Source: JANMDU01 sp031376455 (GTDB lineage: Bacteria > Pseudomonadota > Gammaproteobacteria > Burkholderiales > Burkholderiaceae_C). Taken from it: a stretch of 30,547 nt of DNA. Made by a program: the position numbers and the translations under genes. Where the stretch lies: NCBI GenBank assembly GCA_031376455.1, contig JANMDU010000118.1, forward strand, positions 1 to 30,547, read 5' to 3'. Below, piece after piece: positions 1 to 8,704 of this stretch. The notes under the pieces are model-generated. The model made no database searches and had not been told where the DNA came from. It saw only the letters and a list, made by a program, of their open reading frames with translations. Each line of letters opens with the position of its first letter. Position 1 is the stretch's first letter.

Positions 1-33
1 ACAACAAGCCCCATTTAATCCAGAGTAATCAAC

Positions 34-2466
34 ATGCAATTCCCCATCAGTTGGCTGCGCGAATTTTGCAATCCTCCGCTTTCCACCGAGCAGCTCGCTG
101 ACGCGCTCACGATGGCGGGCTTAGAAGTAGAAGAGACGAAAACGGTTGCACCACCATTTTCCAAAGTCGTCATCGGTGAGATCAAAGAATGCGAGCAGCA
201 TCCGAATGCGGATCGGCTGCGTGTGTGCCAAGTGGAAGCTGGCACGGGTGCGCTTCTGAATATCGTTTGTGGCGCACCGAATGCTCGCGTGGGTATTCGT
301 ATCCCTGTTGCACTCGTGGGCGCTGTGCTGCCTCCAGGCGAAGATGGCAAAGCGTTTGAGATCAAACTGGGTAAGCTGCGCGGCGTTGAGAGCCAAGGCA
401 TGCTGTGCTCGGCCAAAGAATTGAAAATCAGCGAAGCCAATGAAGGCTTGTATGAGCTCGCTGTTGATGCGCCGATTGGCACCAGCATTCGGGATTATTT
501 GAATCTTGACGACACGATTTTTACGCTCAAGCTCACTCCGAATCTTGGCCACAATTTGAGCGTGTATGGCATTGCCCGCGAAGTCTCGGCGATCACTGGC
601 TCGCCTTTGATGACGCCGGAGATCAAACCGATTGCGGTCACGCTTCAAGACAAGCTCGCCGTGAAAATCTCCGCACCTGATTTATGTGGCCGCTTTTCTG
701 GCCGCATCGTGCGCGGTGTGAACACGAAAGCCAAAACACCGCAGTGGATCGTCGATCGCTTGGCCGCTTGTGGGCAGCGCAGCGTCACAGCGTTGGTGGA
801 TATTTCCAACTATGTGATGTTTGAATATGGCCGTCCAAGCCATATTTTTGACCTTGACAAAATTCATGGCGGACTTGATGTGCGCTGGGCGAAGCAGGGT
901 GAGACGCTCAAGCTGCTCAATGGGAACACCGTCACGCTCGATGAAAAAGTCGGCATTATTGCGGATGACCAAGCAGTCGAATCGCTCGCCGGCATCATGG
1001 GCGGCGACAGCACCTCCGTGACTGACGACACACAGAACATTTACATCGAAGCGGCCTTCTGGTGGCCAGAGGCTGTTGCCGGCCGCTCGCGCCGGTTTAA
1101 TTTTTCCACTGATGCCGGCCACCGCTTTGAGCGTGGCGTGGATCCAATGCTCACCGTGCTCCATATTGAGCACATCACGCGGCTTGTGCAAGAGATTTGC
1201 GGCGGGCAAGCGGCTGTGCTAGATGATCAGCAGCCGAATATGCCTGCGCCTCGCGAAGTCAAGCTGCGCGTGGCGCGGGCTTGCAAAGTGATCGGTATGC
1301 CCGTGACGGTGCAGCAGTGCTTGGATGTGTTCAACAAGCTTGGCCTGCCTGCGACTGAGCAAGCGGGTGTGATCACCGTCAAACCTCCTGTCTATCGCTT
1401 CGACATCGTTTTAGAAGAAGATTTGATCGAGGAAGTCATGCGTATTATTGGCTTTAACAACCTACCTGATACCGCGCCGCTTGCGCCTGTCGAGCCGAAA
1501 GCCCGCTCCGAGCGCAGCAAAGGCCGCTTTGCGTTGCGCCGCTCGCTCGCATCGCTGGGCTACCTTGAGACGATCAATTTCAGCTTTGTAGAAGCCTCCT
1601 GGGAGCGTGATTTAGCGGGCAATGTTGATCCGATCAAACTGCTCAATCCGATTGCCAGCCAGCTCTCCGTGATGCGCTCGTCACTTTTGGGCAGCTTGCT
1701 CGCTGTGCTCAAACACAACCAAGATCGCAAAGCATCCAGAGTGCGCGTGTTTGAGCTGGGGCGTGTGTTTGCGCGCGATGCGGGCGTGAAGACGGCTATC
1801 AACGAGGCCAGCCAACAAGTACGCGGCATCGCCCAGCCCATGCGCATCGCCGCTCTCGCATGGGGCGGGGCAGTACAGCGCCAGTGGAGCGCACGAGATA
1901 CAGCGGCTGATTTCTATGATGCCAAAGGCGATGTAGAAGCGCTCCTCGCGCCAGCTAAGCCAGAATTCAAAGCGTTTGGGCATCCTGCGATGCATCCAGG
2001 CCGTTGTGCACAGATCTTTTTAAACGACCGAGTGATCGGCGTGATCGGAGAGCTGCATCCGCGCTGGAAGCAAAGCTATGAGATTGCAGGCGCTGCGCCG
2101 GTGATGTTTGAGCTGGATGTGAATGCTGTGATGGCACGTGCGCTGCCATCGAGCAGTGCGATTTCTAAATTCCCTGCCGTGGAGCGCGATTTGGCCGTGG
2201 TCGTGAAAGAGTCCGTCAGCCACACGGCCTTGATGAATGCGATTCACGCTGCCAAAACGAATGGCCTGTTGCAAGACGCTATGCTCTTCGATGTGTTTCG
2301 CGCAAAAGAAGCGAGTGCTGCGCTGGAATTAGACGAGAAGAGCTTGGCCATTCGCTTGACGCTTCAAGGCGAAGATGCGACGTTGACCGATGAGCAGATT
2401 GAAGCCTCAGTCAGCGCCGTGCTCGCTTCGTTGCAATCTGCCGTTAGCGCGCGGTTGCGTGCATAG
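34..2466 (+). CDS. pheT: Phenylalanine--tRNA ligase beta subunit
   Basis: This is the 810-residue beta subunit of the cytoplasmic alpha2-beta2 enzyme that charges tRNA-Phe. The length is normal for a bacterial PheT. The N-terminal residues (MQFPISWLREF) are typical of the family. An EMAP/OB-type tRNA-binding domain follows at about residues 40-150 (VVIGEIKECEQHPNADRLRVC, GAPNAR, LRGVESQGMLCSAKEL). The B3/B4 editing region lies at about 210-385 and the B5 region at about 405-475. The C-terminal FDX-ACB anticodon-binding domain (KFPAVERDLAVVV) spans about 715-808. The start is the first ATG of the frame. pheS would be expected just upstream, outside the window. ihfA follows, which is the usual proteobacterial order pheS-pheT-ihfA. 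Identification is secure. Confidence 0.97.
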   Translation: MQFPISWLREFCNPPLSTEQLADALTMAGLEVEETKTVAPPFSKVVIGEIKECEQHPNADRLRVCQVEAGTGALLNIVCGAPNARVGIRIPVALVGAVLPPGEDGKAFEIKLGKLRGVESQGMLCSAKELKISEANEGLYELAVDAPIGTSIRDYLNLDDTIFTLKLTPNLGHNLSVYGIAREVSAITGSPLMTPEIKPIAVTLQDKLAVKISAPDLCGRFSGRIVRGVNTKAKTPQWIVDRLAACGQRSVTALVDISNYVMFEYGRPSHIFDLDKIHGGLDVRWAKQGETLKLLNGNTVTLDEKVGIIADDQAVESLAGIMGGDSTSVTDDTQNIYIEAAFWWPEAVAGRSRRFNFSTDAGHRFERGVDPMLTVLHIEHITRLVQEICGGQAAVLDDQQPNMPAPREVKLRVARACKVIGMPVTVQQCLDVFNKLGLPATEQAGVITVKPPVYRFDIVLEEDLIEEVMRIIGFNNLPDTAPLAPVEPKARSERSKGRFALRRSLASLGYLETINFSFVEASWERDLAGNVDPIKLLNPIASQLSVMRSSLLGSLLAVLKHNQDRKASRVRVFELGRVFARDAGVKTAINEASQQVRGIAQPMRIAALAWGGAVQRQWSARDTAADFYDAKGDVEALLAPAKPEFKAFGHPAMHPGRCAQIFLNDRVIGVIGELHPRWKQSYEIAGAAPVMFELDVNAVMARALPSSSAISKFPAVERDLAVVVKESVSHTALMNAIHAAKTNGLLQDAMLFDVFRAKEASAALELDEKSLAIRLTLQGEDATLTDEQIEASVSAVLASLQSAVSARLRA

Positions 2467-2506
2467 GGTCAATTCTTAACAGATTTTTAAGCCAATTGAG
2501 CACCTG

Positions 2507-2543
2507 GCCGGCATAGAATATGCGCAGAGTGCTATCAATTTAA
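2507..2543 (+). repeat. Dispersed 37-bp intergenic repeat, copy A
   Basis: This copy lies between pheT and ihfA. It begins GCCGGCATAGAA, continues TGCGCAGAGTGCTATCAA and ends in an AT-rich tail. Related copies are at 13858-13891 (minus), 26340-26374, 27551-27587 and 29566-29598 (minus). It lies just upstream of the ihfA ribosome-binding site, so it may be transcribed or lie in a promoter region. Function unknown. Confidence 0.7.
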
Positions 2544-2579
2544 GAGTATTAGAATAAGTCAAACGAGATGGAGCACACA

Positions 2580-2891
2580 ATGGATTTCATGGTCGAAAGT
2601 TTAGAAACGCCTGCACTGACCAAAGCGCAGTTGGCCGACATGCTGTTTGATCAGATCGGGCTGAACAAGCGCGAATCCAAAGACATGATTGATGCCTTTT
2701 TCGAGCTGATTTCCAGAAGCGTCGTCGCCGGCCAAGATGTGAAAATTTCAGGCTTTGGCAATTTCCAAATCCGCACCAAAGCGCCGCGCCCCGGTCGCAA
2801 CCCGCGCACCGGTGAGCCGATCCCCATTGATTCCCGTCGCGTCGTGACTTTCCACGCCAGCCATAAACTCAAAGATCAAATTCAGGGCTGA
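2580..2891 (+). CDS. ihfA: Integration host factor alpha subunit
   Basis: IhfA is a nucleoid-associated DNA-bending protein that acts as a heterodimer with IhfB. The whole 103-residue protein is an HU/IHF fold. The key signature is present: LTKAQLADMLFDQIGLNKRE at the N-terminus, then GFGNF and the beta-arm stretch RPGRNPRTGEPIPI with the intercalating proline, then VVTFHASHKLK. An ATG at 2568 would add four residues, but GGAG at 2570-2573 is six bases upstream of the ATG at 2580, so the second start is preferred. It follows pheT as in most proteobacteria. A palindromic terminator lies just downstream. Confidence 0.95.
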   Translation: MDFMVESLETPALTKAQLADMLFDQIGLNKRESKDMIDAFFELISRSVVAGQDVKISGFGNFQIRTKAPRPGRNPRTGEPIPIDSRRVVTFHASHKLKDQIQG

Positions 2892-2908
2892 GCGCTGGAT
2901 TGAGCGAC

Positions 2909-2937
2909 AAAAAAAGCCATGCATGCATGGCCTTTTT
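2909..2937. terminator. Bidirectional intrinsic terminator
   Basis: A perfect 16-base palindrome, GCCATGCATGCATGGC at 2916-2931, is flanked by a run of seven A on the left and a run of five T on the right. It lies between the convergent ends of ihfA and the YHS lipoprotein gene, so it can end transcription from both sides. Confidence 0.85.
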
Positions 2938-2955
2938 ACGTTTTACGCCACAACA

Positions 2956-3627
2956 TCACTGCGGAAACCCAAGCGCGGTTTGCCCAAAACCTTCAGCTGC
3001 ACGCCAGCCAGGTGCCTTAAGAAACAAGTTTTTCACCATGCCGCCCGGGTCGTAGGCGGGCCATGCTTTGCCGGGGTTTTTCGCCTCCCATTCAGCCTTG
3101 ATTTGCGCGCCCGTTTTGTAGTGCGGCACTTTGCTGGCGTAGGCTGCGAGGGACGCACCGCGCCAACCTTTGTCTTTGATCTCTGGCCAGAGGCGGTCAG
3201 CGTGGCCAATGTTCCATGCAGGATCGACTCTCCAAGCTTCTTGGCCGAGCACATCACCGAAGATGAAAAGGCGGCCACCTTCAATTTGCCATGAAGTGGG
3301 GTCTGAGCCGAGCTTGATGGCGAAGGCCGCGCCGCTGGCGCAGAAGCCGCCGTATTGCGGTTCATATTTGGCAGTGTTGGCTTCAAACAAGGCCTTGTTT
3401 GAAGCCGAGGCAAAGTAGTAGCTGCGCTCAGGCAGCTTGACCTGATGCTGCGCAGTGCCTTTGACGGGTTTGCCTTCGGTGAAATAGGCTACCGGGTCAT
3501 AGCCAAGCAGCATGACGGGATCGCCAGCAGCATTTTTAGCAGACGCGTAGATCGTGCCGCAGCCGGTGAGTAGGCCTGCTGATAAGGCGATGGCGATCAG
3601 AAAAAATCTTGTGAACAGTTGCCGCAT
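2956..3627 (-). CDS. YHS domain-containing lipoprotein
   Basis: This is a 223-residue exported protein. The N-terminal signal sequence ends in a lipobox (LLTGC, Cys23), so it is probably lipid-anchored in the cell envelope. Residues 35-115 form a YHS domain as found in many small proteobacterial proteins: GYDPVAYFTEGKPVKG, then YYFASASNKALFEANTAKYEP and a QYGGFCASG segment with Cys. The C-terminal half (PAWNIGHADRLWPEIKDKGW) has no assignment I can make. YHS domains are often linked to metal binding, but no metal site is proven here. GGAG lies seven bases before the ATG. It is the last gene before the terminator and starts 47 bases after otnI, so it may be read through from the catabolic operon, though its role there is unclear. 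Confidence 0.8.
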   Translation of the reverse strand: MRQLFTRFFLIAIALSAGLLTGCGTIYASAKNAAGDPVMLLGYDPVAYFTEGKPVKGTAQHQVKLPERSYYFASASNKALFEANTAKYEPQYGGFCASGAAFAIKLGSDPTSWQIEGGRLFIFGDVLGQEAWRVDPAWNIGHADRLWPEIKDKGWRGASLAAYASKVPHYKTGAQIKAEWEAKNPGKAWPAYDPGGMVKNLFLKAPGWRAAEGFGQTALGFPQ

Positions 3628-3674
3628 GTTGTGTCTCCTTCACAAAAGAGTCGATCTAATTTGATCGGTTCAAC

Positions 3675-4520
3675 CTAACTTGTCAAATGATGCTTTTTCA
3701 GCCATCCCAGGCCAGCCGATGTGCCGCTGGGTTGCCCGCCGTTTTTCGGGCGGTATTCGCAGCCGATCCAGCCATGCCAATCGCACTGCAGGCTCACCTC
3801 GTCAATCACTTTGAAAAGATAATCATAGTTCAGCTCGCCAATATCGGGCTCATGCCGCTCTGGGACGCCAGCAATTTGAAAGTGGCCGACGCTGCCGGTG
3901 GGCAGGTATTTGCGGATTTTCATCGCCACATCGCCTTCAACGATTTGGCAGTGGTACAGATCCATTTGCACTTTGAGATTAGACGCACCTACGAGGCCAA
4001 TGATCTCGTGTGCGTGGTCTTGACGGTTTAAGAAGAAACGCGGAATATCGCGCGTGTTGATGGGCTCGATGAGCACATCTAGGCCTGCCGTGGCGGCAAC
4101 AGCCGCTGCCCAGCGCAGGTTGCTGATGTAGGTCTCTTGCACGTCTTCGCGGGTGAGGCCTTCGGGAATCAAGCCGGCCATGAGGTGGATGCGCGGGCAT
4201 TTCAAAGCGGCTGCATAGGTCAGTGCCAGTTCTACGCCCGCTTTGAATTCTGCTGCTCGCCCTGGGATGCAGGCAATACCTTTGCTCCCCTGCGCATCAG
4301 CTTTTGCGATGCTGCCGCGCTCTGTGCCGCCCGGAGGTGCGTTGAAGAGCACTTGCTGTAGTCCGTTAGCCGTTAAGCGCGCGGCGAGATCGTTGGCTTC
4401 AAAGGCATAGGGGAAAAGGTATTCCACGGCTTTAAAACCATCCTTGGCTGCGGCTTCAAAGCGATCTAAGAAGGGTAGCTCGGTGTACATCATCGAAAGG
4501 TTGGCGGCGAATTGAAGCAT
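3675..4520 (-). CDS. otnI: 2-oxo-tetronate isomerase (hydroxypyruvate isomerase family)
   Basis: This 281-residue cytoplasmic TIM-barrel enzyme of the xylose isomerase-like / hydroxypyruvate isomerase family matches the family's usual length. Recognisable stretches are the N-terminal MLQFAANLSMMYTELPFLDRF, FKAVEYLFPY, NAPPGG, IHLMAG, LIEPINTRDIPRFFL, QMDLYHCQIVEGD with acidic and His metal ligands, and HFQIAGVPERHEPD. In tetronate breakdown, OtnI converts 2-oxo-tetronate to 3-oxo-tetronate. A plain hydroxypyruvate isomerase is the alternative, but the otnK-otnC neighbours favour the OtnI role. It starts 24 bases after otnC with AGGA six bases before the ATG, and lies in the same transcript. 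Confidence 0.88.
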   Translation of the reverse strand: MLQFAANLSMMYTELPFLDRFEAAAKDGFKAVEYLFPYAFEANDLAARLTANGLQQVLFNAPPGGTERGSIAKADAQGSKGIACIPGRAAEFKAGVELALTYAAALKCPRIHLMAGLIPEGLTREDVQETYISNLRWAAAVAATAGLDVLIEPINTRDIPRFFLNRQDHAHEIIGLVGASNLKVQMDLYHCQIVEGDVAMKIRKYLPTGSVGHFQIAGVPERHEPDIGELNYDYLFKVIDEVSLQCDWHGWIGCEYRPKNGGQPSGTSAGLGWLKKHHLTS

Positions 4521-4544
4521 GCTTATTCCTGCGGATCAAAATTT

Positions 4545-5213
4545 TTACCAAATCGCGTTGAAGGCTTTGCGCAACTCTTCGATTTGTGCTTCGGTCAAGG
4601 CGGGTGTGCTGGGCAGCAAGCACAGTAGCCTGGCAGTTTCTTCCAGCTCTTCAAGCACGGCCATGGCTGAAGACGGCGAGCTAGCCCACACATTTGGGCC
4701 TAGGCGAGGGAGCATTACCGCGCGGATTGGCGTGCCACGCTGTCCATACTCTGCAATCCGCTGCGCGACTTCTTGCGCGGCAGCCGCAGCGCCGGGGCGG
4801 TGATAGTTGATGACGGGCACATGCCCGACTTTCATCACGAAATATGGCGTAAGCGCAGGCAGCAGCTCCGCGCCGGGCGATTGAAGCGTTAAAGCAACGC
4901 AATGCGTGCTGTGGGTATGAATGATGCAATCGGCTTTGGTGCTAAATGGGGTGCTAGCCGAGTAAATACCTGCGTGAAGCGCTATGGTTTTGCTAGCGCG
5001 TTCGCCGTTGATCTGCGTCAGTTGCCTGTCCAGTTTGGCTATTTTTGCAGGGTCCAAAAAGCCAAGGCAAGCATCGGTGGGTGTGATGAGGAAACCATCA
5101 TCAAGCCGCACGCTGATGTTGCCCGCCGTGGCATGCACATAGCCGCGCTCAAACAGTCTCTTGCCGACGCGGCAAATTTCTTCTCGGGCGTGGGATTCTT
5201 TGGAGAGGCTCAT
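4545..5213 (-). CDS. otnC: 3-oxo-tetronate 4-phosphate decarboxylase (class II aldolase family)
   Basis: The 222-residue class II aldolase/adducin-fold enzyme shows RGYVHATAGNISVRLDDGFLITP, the acidic and HTHSTHC metal-binding segment, and a later conserved stretch RPGAAAAAQEV. Enzymes of this subgroup decarboxylate 3-oxo-tetronate 4-phosphate to dihydroxyacetone phosphate and CO2. The open frame extends 55 codons further upstream to 5378, but that part overlaps otnK and reads as out-of-frame otnK sequence. The ATG at 5213 overlaps the otnK TGA as ATGA, giving the expected family N-terminus (MSLSKESHAREEI) and translational coupling. A fuculose/ribulose-phosphate aldolase is the generic alternative. 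Confidence 0.88.
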   Translation of the reverse strand: MSLSKESHAREEICRVGKRLFERGYVHATAGNISVRLDDGFLITPTDACLGFLDPAKIAKLDRQLTQINGERASKTIALHAGIYSASTPFSTKADCIIHTHSTHCVALTLQSPGAELLPALTPYFVMKVGHVPVINYHRPGAAAAAQEVAQRIAEYGQRGTPIRAVMLPRLGPNVWASSPSSAMAVLEELEETARLLCLLPSTPALTEAQIEELRKAFNAIW

Positions 5214-6487
5214 GCCAGCATCGTAAACGCTTGCGTGAAGAAATCTTGGCTGCCAAAGTTGCCAGACTTTAAAGTGATGTGAATCGGCGTGCCTTCGCTG
5301 GAAGCGAAGCACCAAGGCACACCCGGCGCGATTTGTGGGCCGATTTGCATCTGCGTGATGCCCAGCGCCTGCACGCACGCTCCGGAAGTCTCGCCGCCAG
5401 CCACCACCAACTGACGCACACCCAGAGAGACCAGTCCTTTGGCAATCGCAGCGAGCGTGCGCTCCACCAAAGCGCCAGCTTCTTCCACGCCAAGCTGGTT
5501 TTGCACGGCCTTGATTGCATCAGGCGCTGCGGTGGAATAAATCAGCAAGGGGCTTTTAGCCAAGAGCGGCTGCGCCCATGCAAGGGCTTGCGCGACAACA
5601 TCTGCGCCGCTGGAGTGGCTGGAAGCGATACGTAGCGGATCAACAGCCAATGCAGGCAAGCCAGCAGCGATGAAGGCCGCTACTTGCGCATTCGTTGCCA
5701 CCGAGCAACTGCCTGAGACGACGGCTTTGAGCCCGGTAGCTAGGGGCAGGGCGCTAGATGCCGTTGACGGTGAAATACCAAAGTTCTGCGGCAAACCAAT
5801 CGCAACGCCCGAGCCGGCAGTGACCAGCGGCATGTCTTTGAGGGCATGCCCCAAGCGCATCAAATCTTCGTTGCTGATCGCATCGACAATTGCCACGCCC
5901 ACGCCAGCAGCTTTGAGCTGAGCAATGCGCTGAAAAATAGCCTCCGAGCCTTGCGCTACGGTTTTGTAATCTATCAAGCCAACGACACGCTTGGTCTGCG
6001 CTTGCATCACGCGCACGAGATTGGCGTCCGTCATCGGCGTGAGCGGGTGGTTTTGCATGCCGCTTTCATTGAGCAGCCCATCGCCAGCAAACAAATAGCC
6101 TTTGAAGACGGTGCGGTTGTTGTCTGGGAAAGCTGGTGTGGTGATGGTGAAATCTGTGCTGAGCGCATCCATCAGCGCTTCTGTCACGGGGCCGATGTTG
6201 CCTTGCGAAGTGCTATCGAAAGTAGAACAAACTTTAAAGTAAATCTGCCGGGCGCTTTGGTTTTTGAGCCAAGCAAGAGCAGCTAAAGACTGTACGACAG
6301 CATCTTTTGGCGCAATCGTGCGCGATTTGAGCGCCACCACAACAGCATCGACATCGATATCTAGGGGCGAGGAGGGTACGCCAATCGTCTGCACGACGCG
6401 CATGCCGGCGCGGACGAGGTTATTCGCCAGATCAGTCGCACCCGTGAAATCATCGGCAATGCAGCCCAATAGCAAGGCTTGGGTCAT
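5210..6487 (-). CDS. otnK: 3-oxo-tetronate kinase
   Basis: This is a 425-residue four-carbon acid sugar kinase (DUF1537 fold), normal for the family. The N-terminal substrate-binding domain opens with LLGCIADDFTGATDLANNL and contains ITTPAFPDNNRTVFKGYLF and HPLTPM. The C-terminal nucleotide-binding domain contains VSGSCSVATNAQ and the closing VVAGGETSGACVQALGI. OtnK phosphorylates 3-oxo-tetronate at C4. The next step is OtnC, whose start codon overlaps this stop. The start is supported by AGGA seven bases before the ATG. Members of this fold also include D-threonate kinase and D-erythronate kinase, but direct pairing with otnC and otnI makes OtnK the best call. Confidence 0.9.
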   Translation of the reverse strand: MTQALLLGCIADDFTGATDLANNLVRAGMRVVQTIGVPSSPLDIDVDAVVVALKSRTIAPKDAVVQSLAALAWLKNQSARQIYFKVCSTFDSTSQGNIGPVTEALMDALSTDFTITTPAFPDNNRTVFKGYLFAGDGLLNESGMQNHPLTPMTDANLVRVMQAQTKRVVGLIDYKTVAQGSEAIFQRIAQLKAAGVGVAIVDAISNEDLMRLGHALKDMPLVTAGSGVAIGLPQNFGISPSTASSALPLATGLKAVVSGSCSVATNAQVAAFIAAGLPALAVDPLRIASSHSSGADVVAQALAWAQPLLAKSPLLIYSTAAPDAIKAVQNQLGVEEAGALVERTLAAIAKGLVSLGVRQLVVAGGETSGACVQALGITQMQIGPQIAPGVPWCFASSEGTPIHITLKSGNFGSQDFFTQAFTMLA

Positions 6488-6520
6488 AAGGGCATCCTAT
6501 ATTGAGGGAAGAATCGCAAC

Positions 6521-6811
6521 TCATTGTTCGATGCGTGTGAAAGTATGCACTGTTTTGCGTATCACTTGCGAGGCACTTTGGGCATTGAAGTCAAGAAAAT
6601 GCTGCATTTTCAAATGCACATCAAAATCCTTGGCTTCGCGATACACCTCGTAGAGAACGACATGCGATTTTTGCGCATTGTCGGTGCACACATCAAATTG
6701 CAAACAGTTTTCCTCAAGCTCCACAGAGGCTTTGGCGTTGGCCAGCATGCCCACCATGAACGTATCGAATTGCTCGGGATGAATTTCAAAATCAACAGTC
6801 ACGATGAACAT
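6521..6811 (-). CDS. Putative quinol monooxygenase (ABM domain)
   Basis: This is a 96-residue single-domain protein of the antibiotic biosynthesis monooxygenase fold, a small dimeric alpha/beta barrel. Visible family marks are VTVDFEIHPEQFDTFM near the start, a central CLQFDVCTDNA, and VLYEVYREAKDFDVHLKMQHF. Homologues include YgiN-like quinol monooxygenases and the autoinducer-processing protein LsrG. It sits between the TRAP permease and otnK, 9 bases after the former and 33 bases before the latter, so it is cotranscribed. Its substrate is unknown. It may act on a reactive keto intermediate, as LsrG does, but nothing in the sequence proves that. No strong ribosome-binding site is visible. 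Confidence 0.8.
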   Translation of the reverse strand: MFIVTVDFEIHPEQFDTFMVGMLANAKASVELEENCLQFDVCTDNAQKSHVVLYEVYREAKDFDVHLKMQHFLDFNAQSASQVIRKTVHTFTRIEQ

Positions 6812-6820
6812 CTTGTATTC

Positions 6821-8113
6821 TTATCCTAAAGAGGCTAACAGCCGAGGAAGCCAAGCGGTGAGCTCGGGCACATAGGTGATGAGCAACACAACACTGAATG
6901 TCGCGGCCATCATGAGCCACAGGTGCTGCGTGATCTCGCCAATCGACGCTCGCGCTAATTTTGCTGCGACAAACAGCGTGCCCCCCACAGGTGGTGTATA
7001 CAGCGCAATGGCAAGGTTGGCCGTCATGATCACGCCCATGTGCACCAAATCCATTTTGAAGGCCATCGCCAAAGGCAAAAATAAGGGCGCGGCCATCAGC
7101 AATGCTGGCAGGGGTTCAATGAAAATACCCAGCAGCACCAAGGCCACGTTGAGCATGATCAAAAACACCCATTTCACATGCGCCACGGAGCCGACCCAAT
7201 CGGCCAATTGCTGCGCCACACCTTCAGCAGTAATGAGCCAAGCCAATGCGCCTGTAGCGCCGATCACCAGCATCACAGTGGCACTGGTCATGAAGGCTTT
7301 GAGCAGCAAATGGGGAATGTCTTTCAGCTTTAAATCACGGTAAACAAACATCGAGATGATCAAACCGTACACCACCGCCACAGCAGCAGCCTCGGTAGGC
7401 GTGAAATAGCCCGACCAGATACCACCAATAATGAATACGGGCATCAAGAGAGCCGGGCCTGCGGAGAGGGCTGCTTGGTAGATTTGCTTGAGCGATGCAG
7501 GCTTGCCACCCGTATCTACACCCGTTTTGCGGCCATGCCACATGCACACCGCAATTAAAGCGAGCGCAGAAATGATGGCGGGAACGAGACCGGCCATGGA
7601 CAAAGTGCGCATCGACACGCCCGAGATAAAGGCATACACCAAGAAAGGAATCGACAAAGGCATGAGCAAGGCCAATGTGCCTGCTACAGCCACCAAAGCA
7701 GCCGCGAAACCGCGCGTGTAGCCCTTGGCCAGCATGGCAGGAATCACCAAAGAGCCAATGGCCGCCGTATCTGCAATCGCTGAACCCGACACGCCACCAA
7801 ACAGCAGGCAAGAGATCACCGTCACGATGCCTAAGCCACCGGGCAGCCAGCCAAACAACACATTGGCAAACGCCACAATCCGCTTGCCCACACCGCCTTG
7901 CGCGAGCAACTCGCCCGTGAACACAAACAAAGGTACAGCAATCAAAATGAAGGGCTCAACACCGCCAATGAAAGAGAGAAACACACTCTCTAGCGGGTAT
8001 GACATGCCATAGATGCCCACAATGCCTACTGTTGTGGCGAGCAGGGCGATCATGAGCGGAATACCGGCTAGCGCCAAGGCAAAAAACGAGCCAAAAATAA
8101 CGAGGGACAACAT
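6821..8113 (-). CDS. dctM: TRAP transporter large permease (DctM type)
   Basis: This 430-residue integral inner-membrane protein has about a dozen hydrophobic segments and is the large, ion-coupled subunit of a TRAP importer. Family stretches are visible: the opening LVIFGSFFALALAGIPLMIAL, LFVFTGELLAQGGVGKRIV, GGLGIVTVISCLLFGGVSGSAIADTAAIG, LIPPG-like region PLSIPFLVY, GYFTPTEAAAVAVVYG, and near the C-terminus MTANLAIALYTPPVGGTLFVAAKLA. It follows dctQ by 12 bases with GGGAG seven bases before the ATG. Given the otn genes downstream, the imported substrate is probably a tetronate or a related sugar acid. Confidence 0.95.
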   Translation of the reverse strand: MLSLVIFGSFFALALAGIPLMIALLATTVGIVGIYGMSYPLESVFLSFIGGVEPFILIAVPLFVFTGELLAQGGVGKRIVAFANVLFGWLPGGLGIVTVISCLLFGGVSGSAIADTAAIGSLVIPAMLAKGYTRGFAAALVAVAGTLALLMPLSIPFLVYAFISGVSMRTLSMAGLVPAIISALALIAVCMWHGRKTGVDTGGKPASLKQIYQAALSAGPALLMPVFIIGGIWSGYFTPTEAAAVAVVYGLIISMFVYRDLKLKDIPHLLLKAFMTSATVMLVIGATGALAWLITAEGVAQQLADWVGSVAHVKWVFLIMLNVALVLLGIFIEPLPALLMAAPLFLPLAMAFKMDLVHMGVIMTANLAIALYTPPVGGTLFVAAKLARASIGEITQHLWLMMAATFSVVLLITYVPELTAWLPRLLASLG

Positions 8114-8125
8114 GATTTTTCTCCC

Positions 8126-8683
8126 TCAAAGATCTGTGAGATAACGCTGCTCGCGCGGCACACCGCGCAAGATGAGCAGCAAATCCCAACCAATAAACAA
8201 AGCCATCAGACCGATCCCTAAAGGCATGGGGATGTATTGCCACGCCATGGGCCATTCCAACGTAGTGAGCACATTGTCCCAACTACTTTGCACGATACGA
8301 ATGCCAAAATACAAGACCACAGCCAACAATGCAAGCGTAAACAACTGCACGCCAGCATCTGCCCAGCGGCGCTTGGCGGGTGTCAATTTATCGAGGAACT
8401 CATTGATCGCCATGTGTGCACCGCGCTGAGCGGCGCAAGCACCGCCTAAAAAAGTAACCCAAACCATCAGCAGCTCGCCCAGCTCGGTCAGCCAAGCCAA
8501 GTCTTTACCGAAGGCATGCAAAACAACGTTCAGGAAAATCAGTGCAGCCAGCGACCCACCAATCAAAATGACGGCCCAGTCCACCGCCTTGCCAACATAG
8601 CGCAGCCATGCTGGAGGTTGCACGATGACCGGGGGCATGTCTGCCAAGTTGGGTGGCATGGATGAAGCGGGCGCTGCGAGCAT
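8126..8683 (-). CDS. dctQ: TRAP transporter small permease (DctQ type)
   Basis: This 185-residue protein is the small membrane subunit of the TRAP system. It has four hydrophobic segments and a DctQ core (LAWLTELGELLMVWVTFLGG followed by CAAQRGAHMAINEFLDKLTP). The first ~25 residues form a proline-rich cytoplasmic extension. AAGGA lies seven bases before the ATG. It is flanked by dctP upstream (21-base gap) and dctM downstream in the usual P-Q-M order. Confidence 0.92.
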   Translation of the reverse strand: MLAAPASSMPPNLADMPPVIVQPPAWLRYVGKAVDWAVILIGGSLAALIFLNVVLHAFGKDLAWLTELGELLMVWVTFLGGACAAQRGAHMAINEFLDKLTPAKRRWADAGVQLFTLALLAVVLYFGIRIVQSSWDNVLTTLEWPMAWQYIPMPLGIGLMALFIGWDLLLILRGVPREQRYLTDL

Positions 8684-8704
8684 CTGATGTTCCTTCTGTG
8701 CGGT

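Noticed and set aside
5214..5378. 55-codon upstream extension of the otnC frame
   Set aside because: It overlaps the otnK coding end and does not resemble class II aldolases. The ATGA overlap at 5210-5213 is the normal start.
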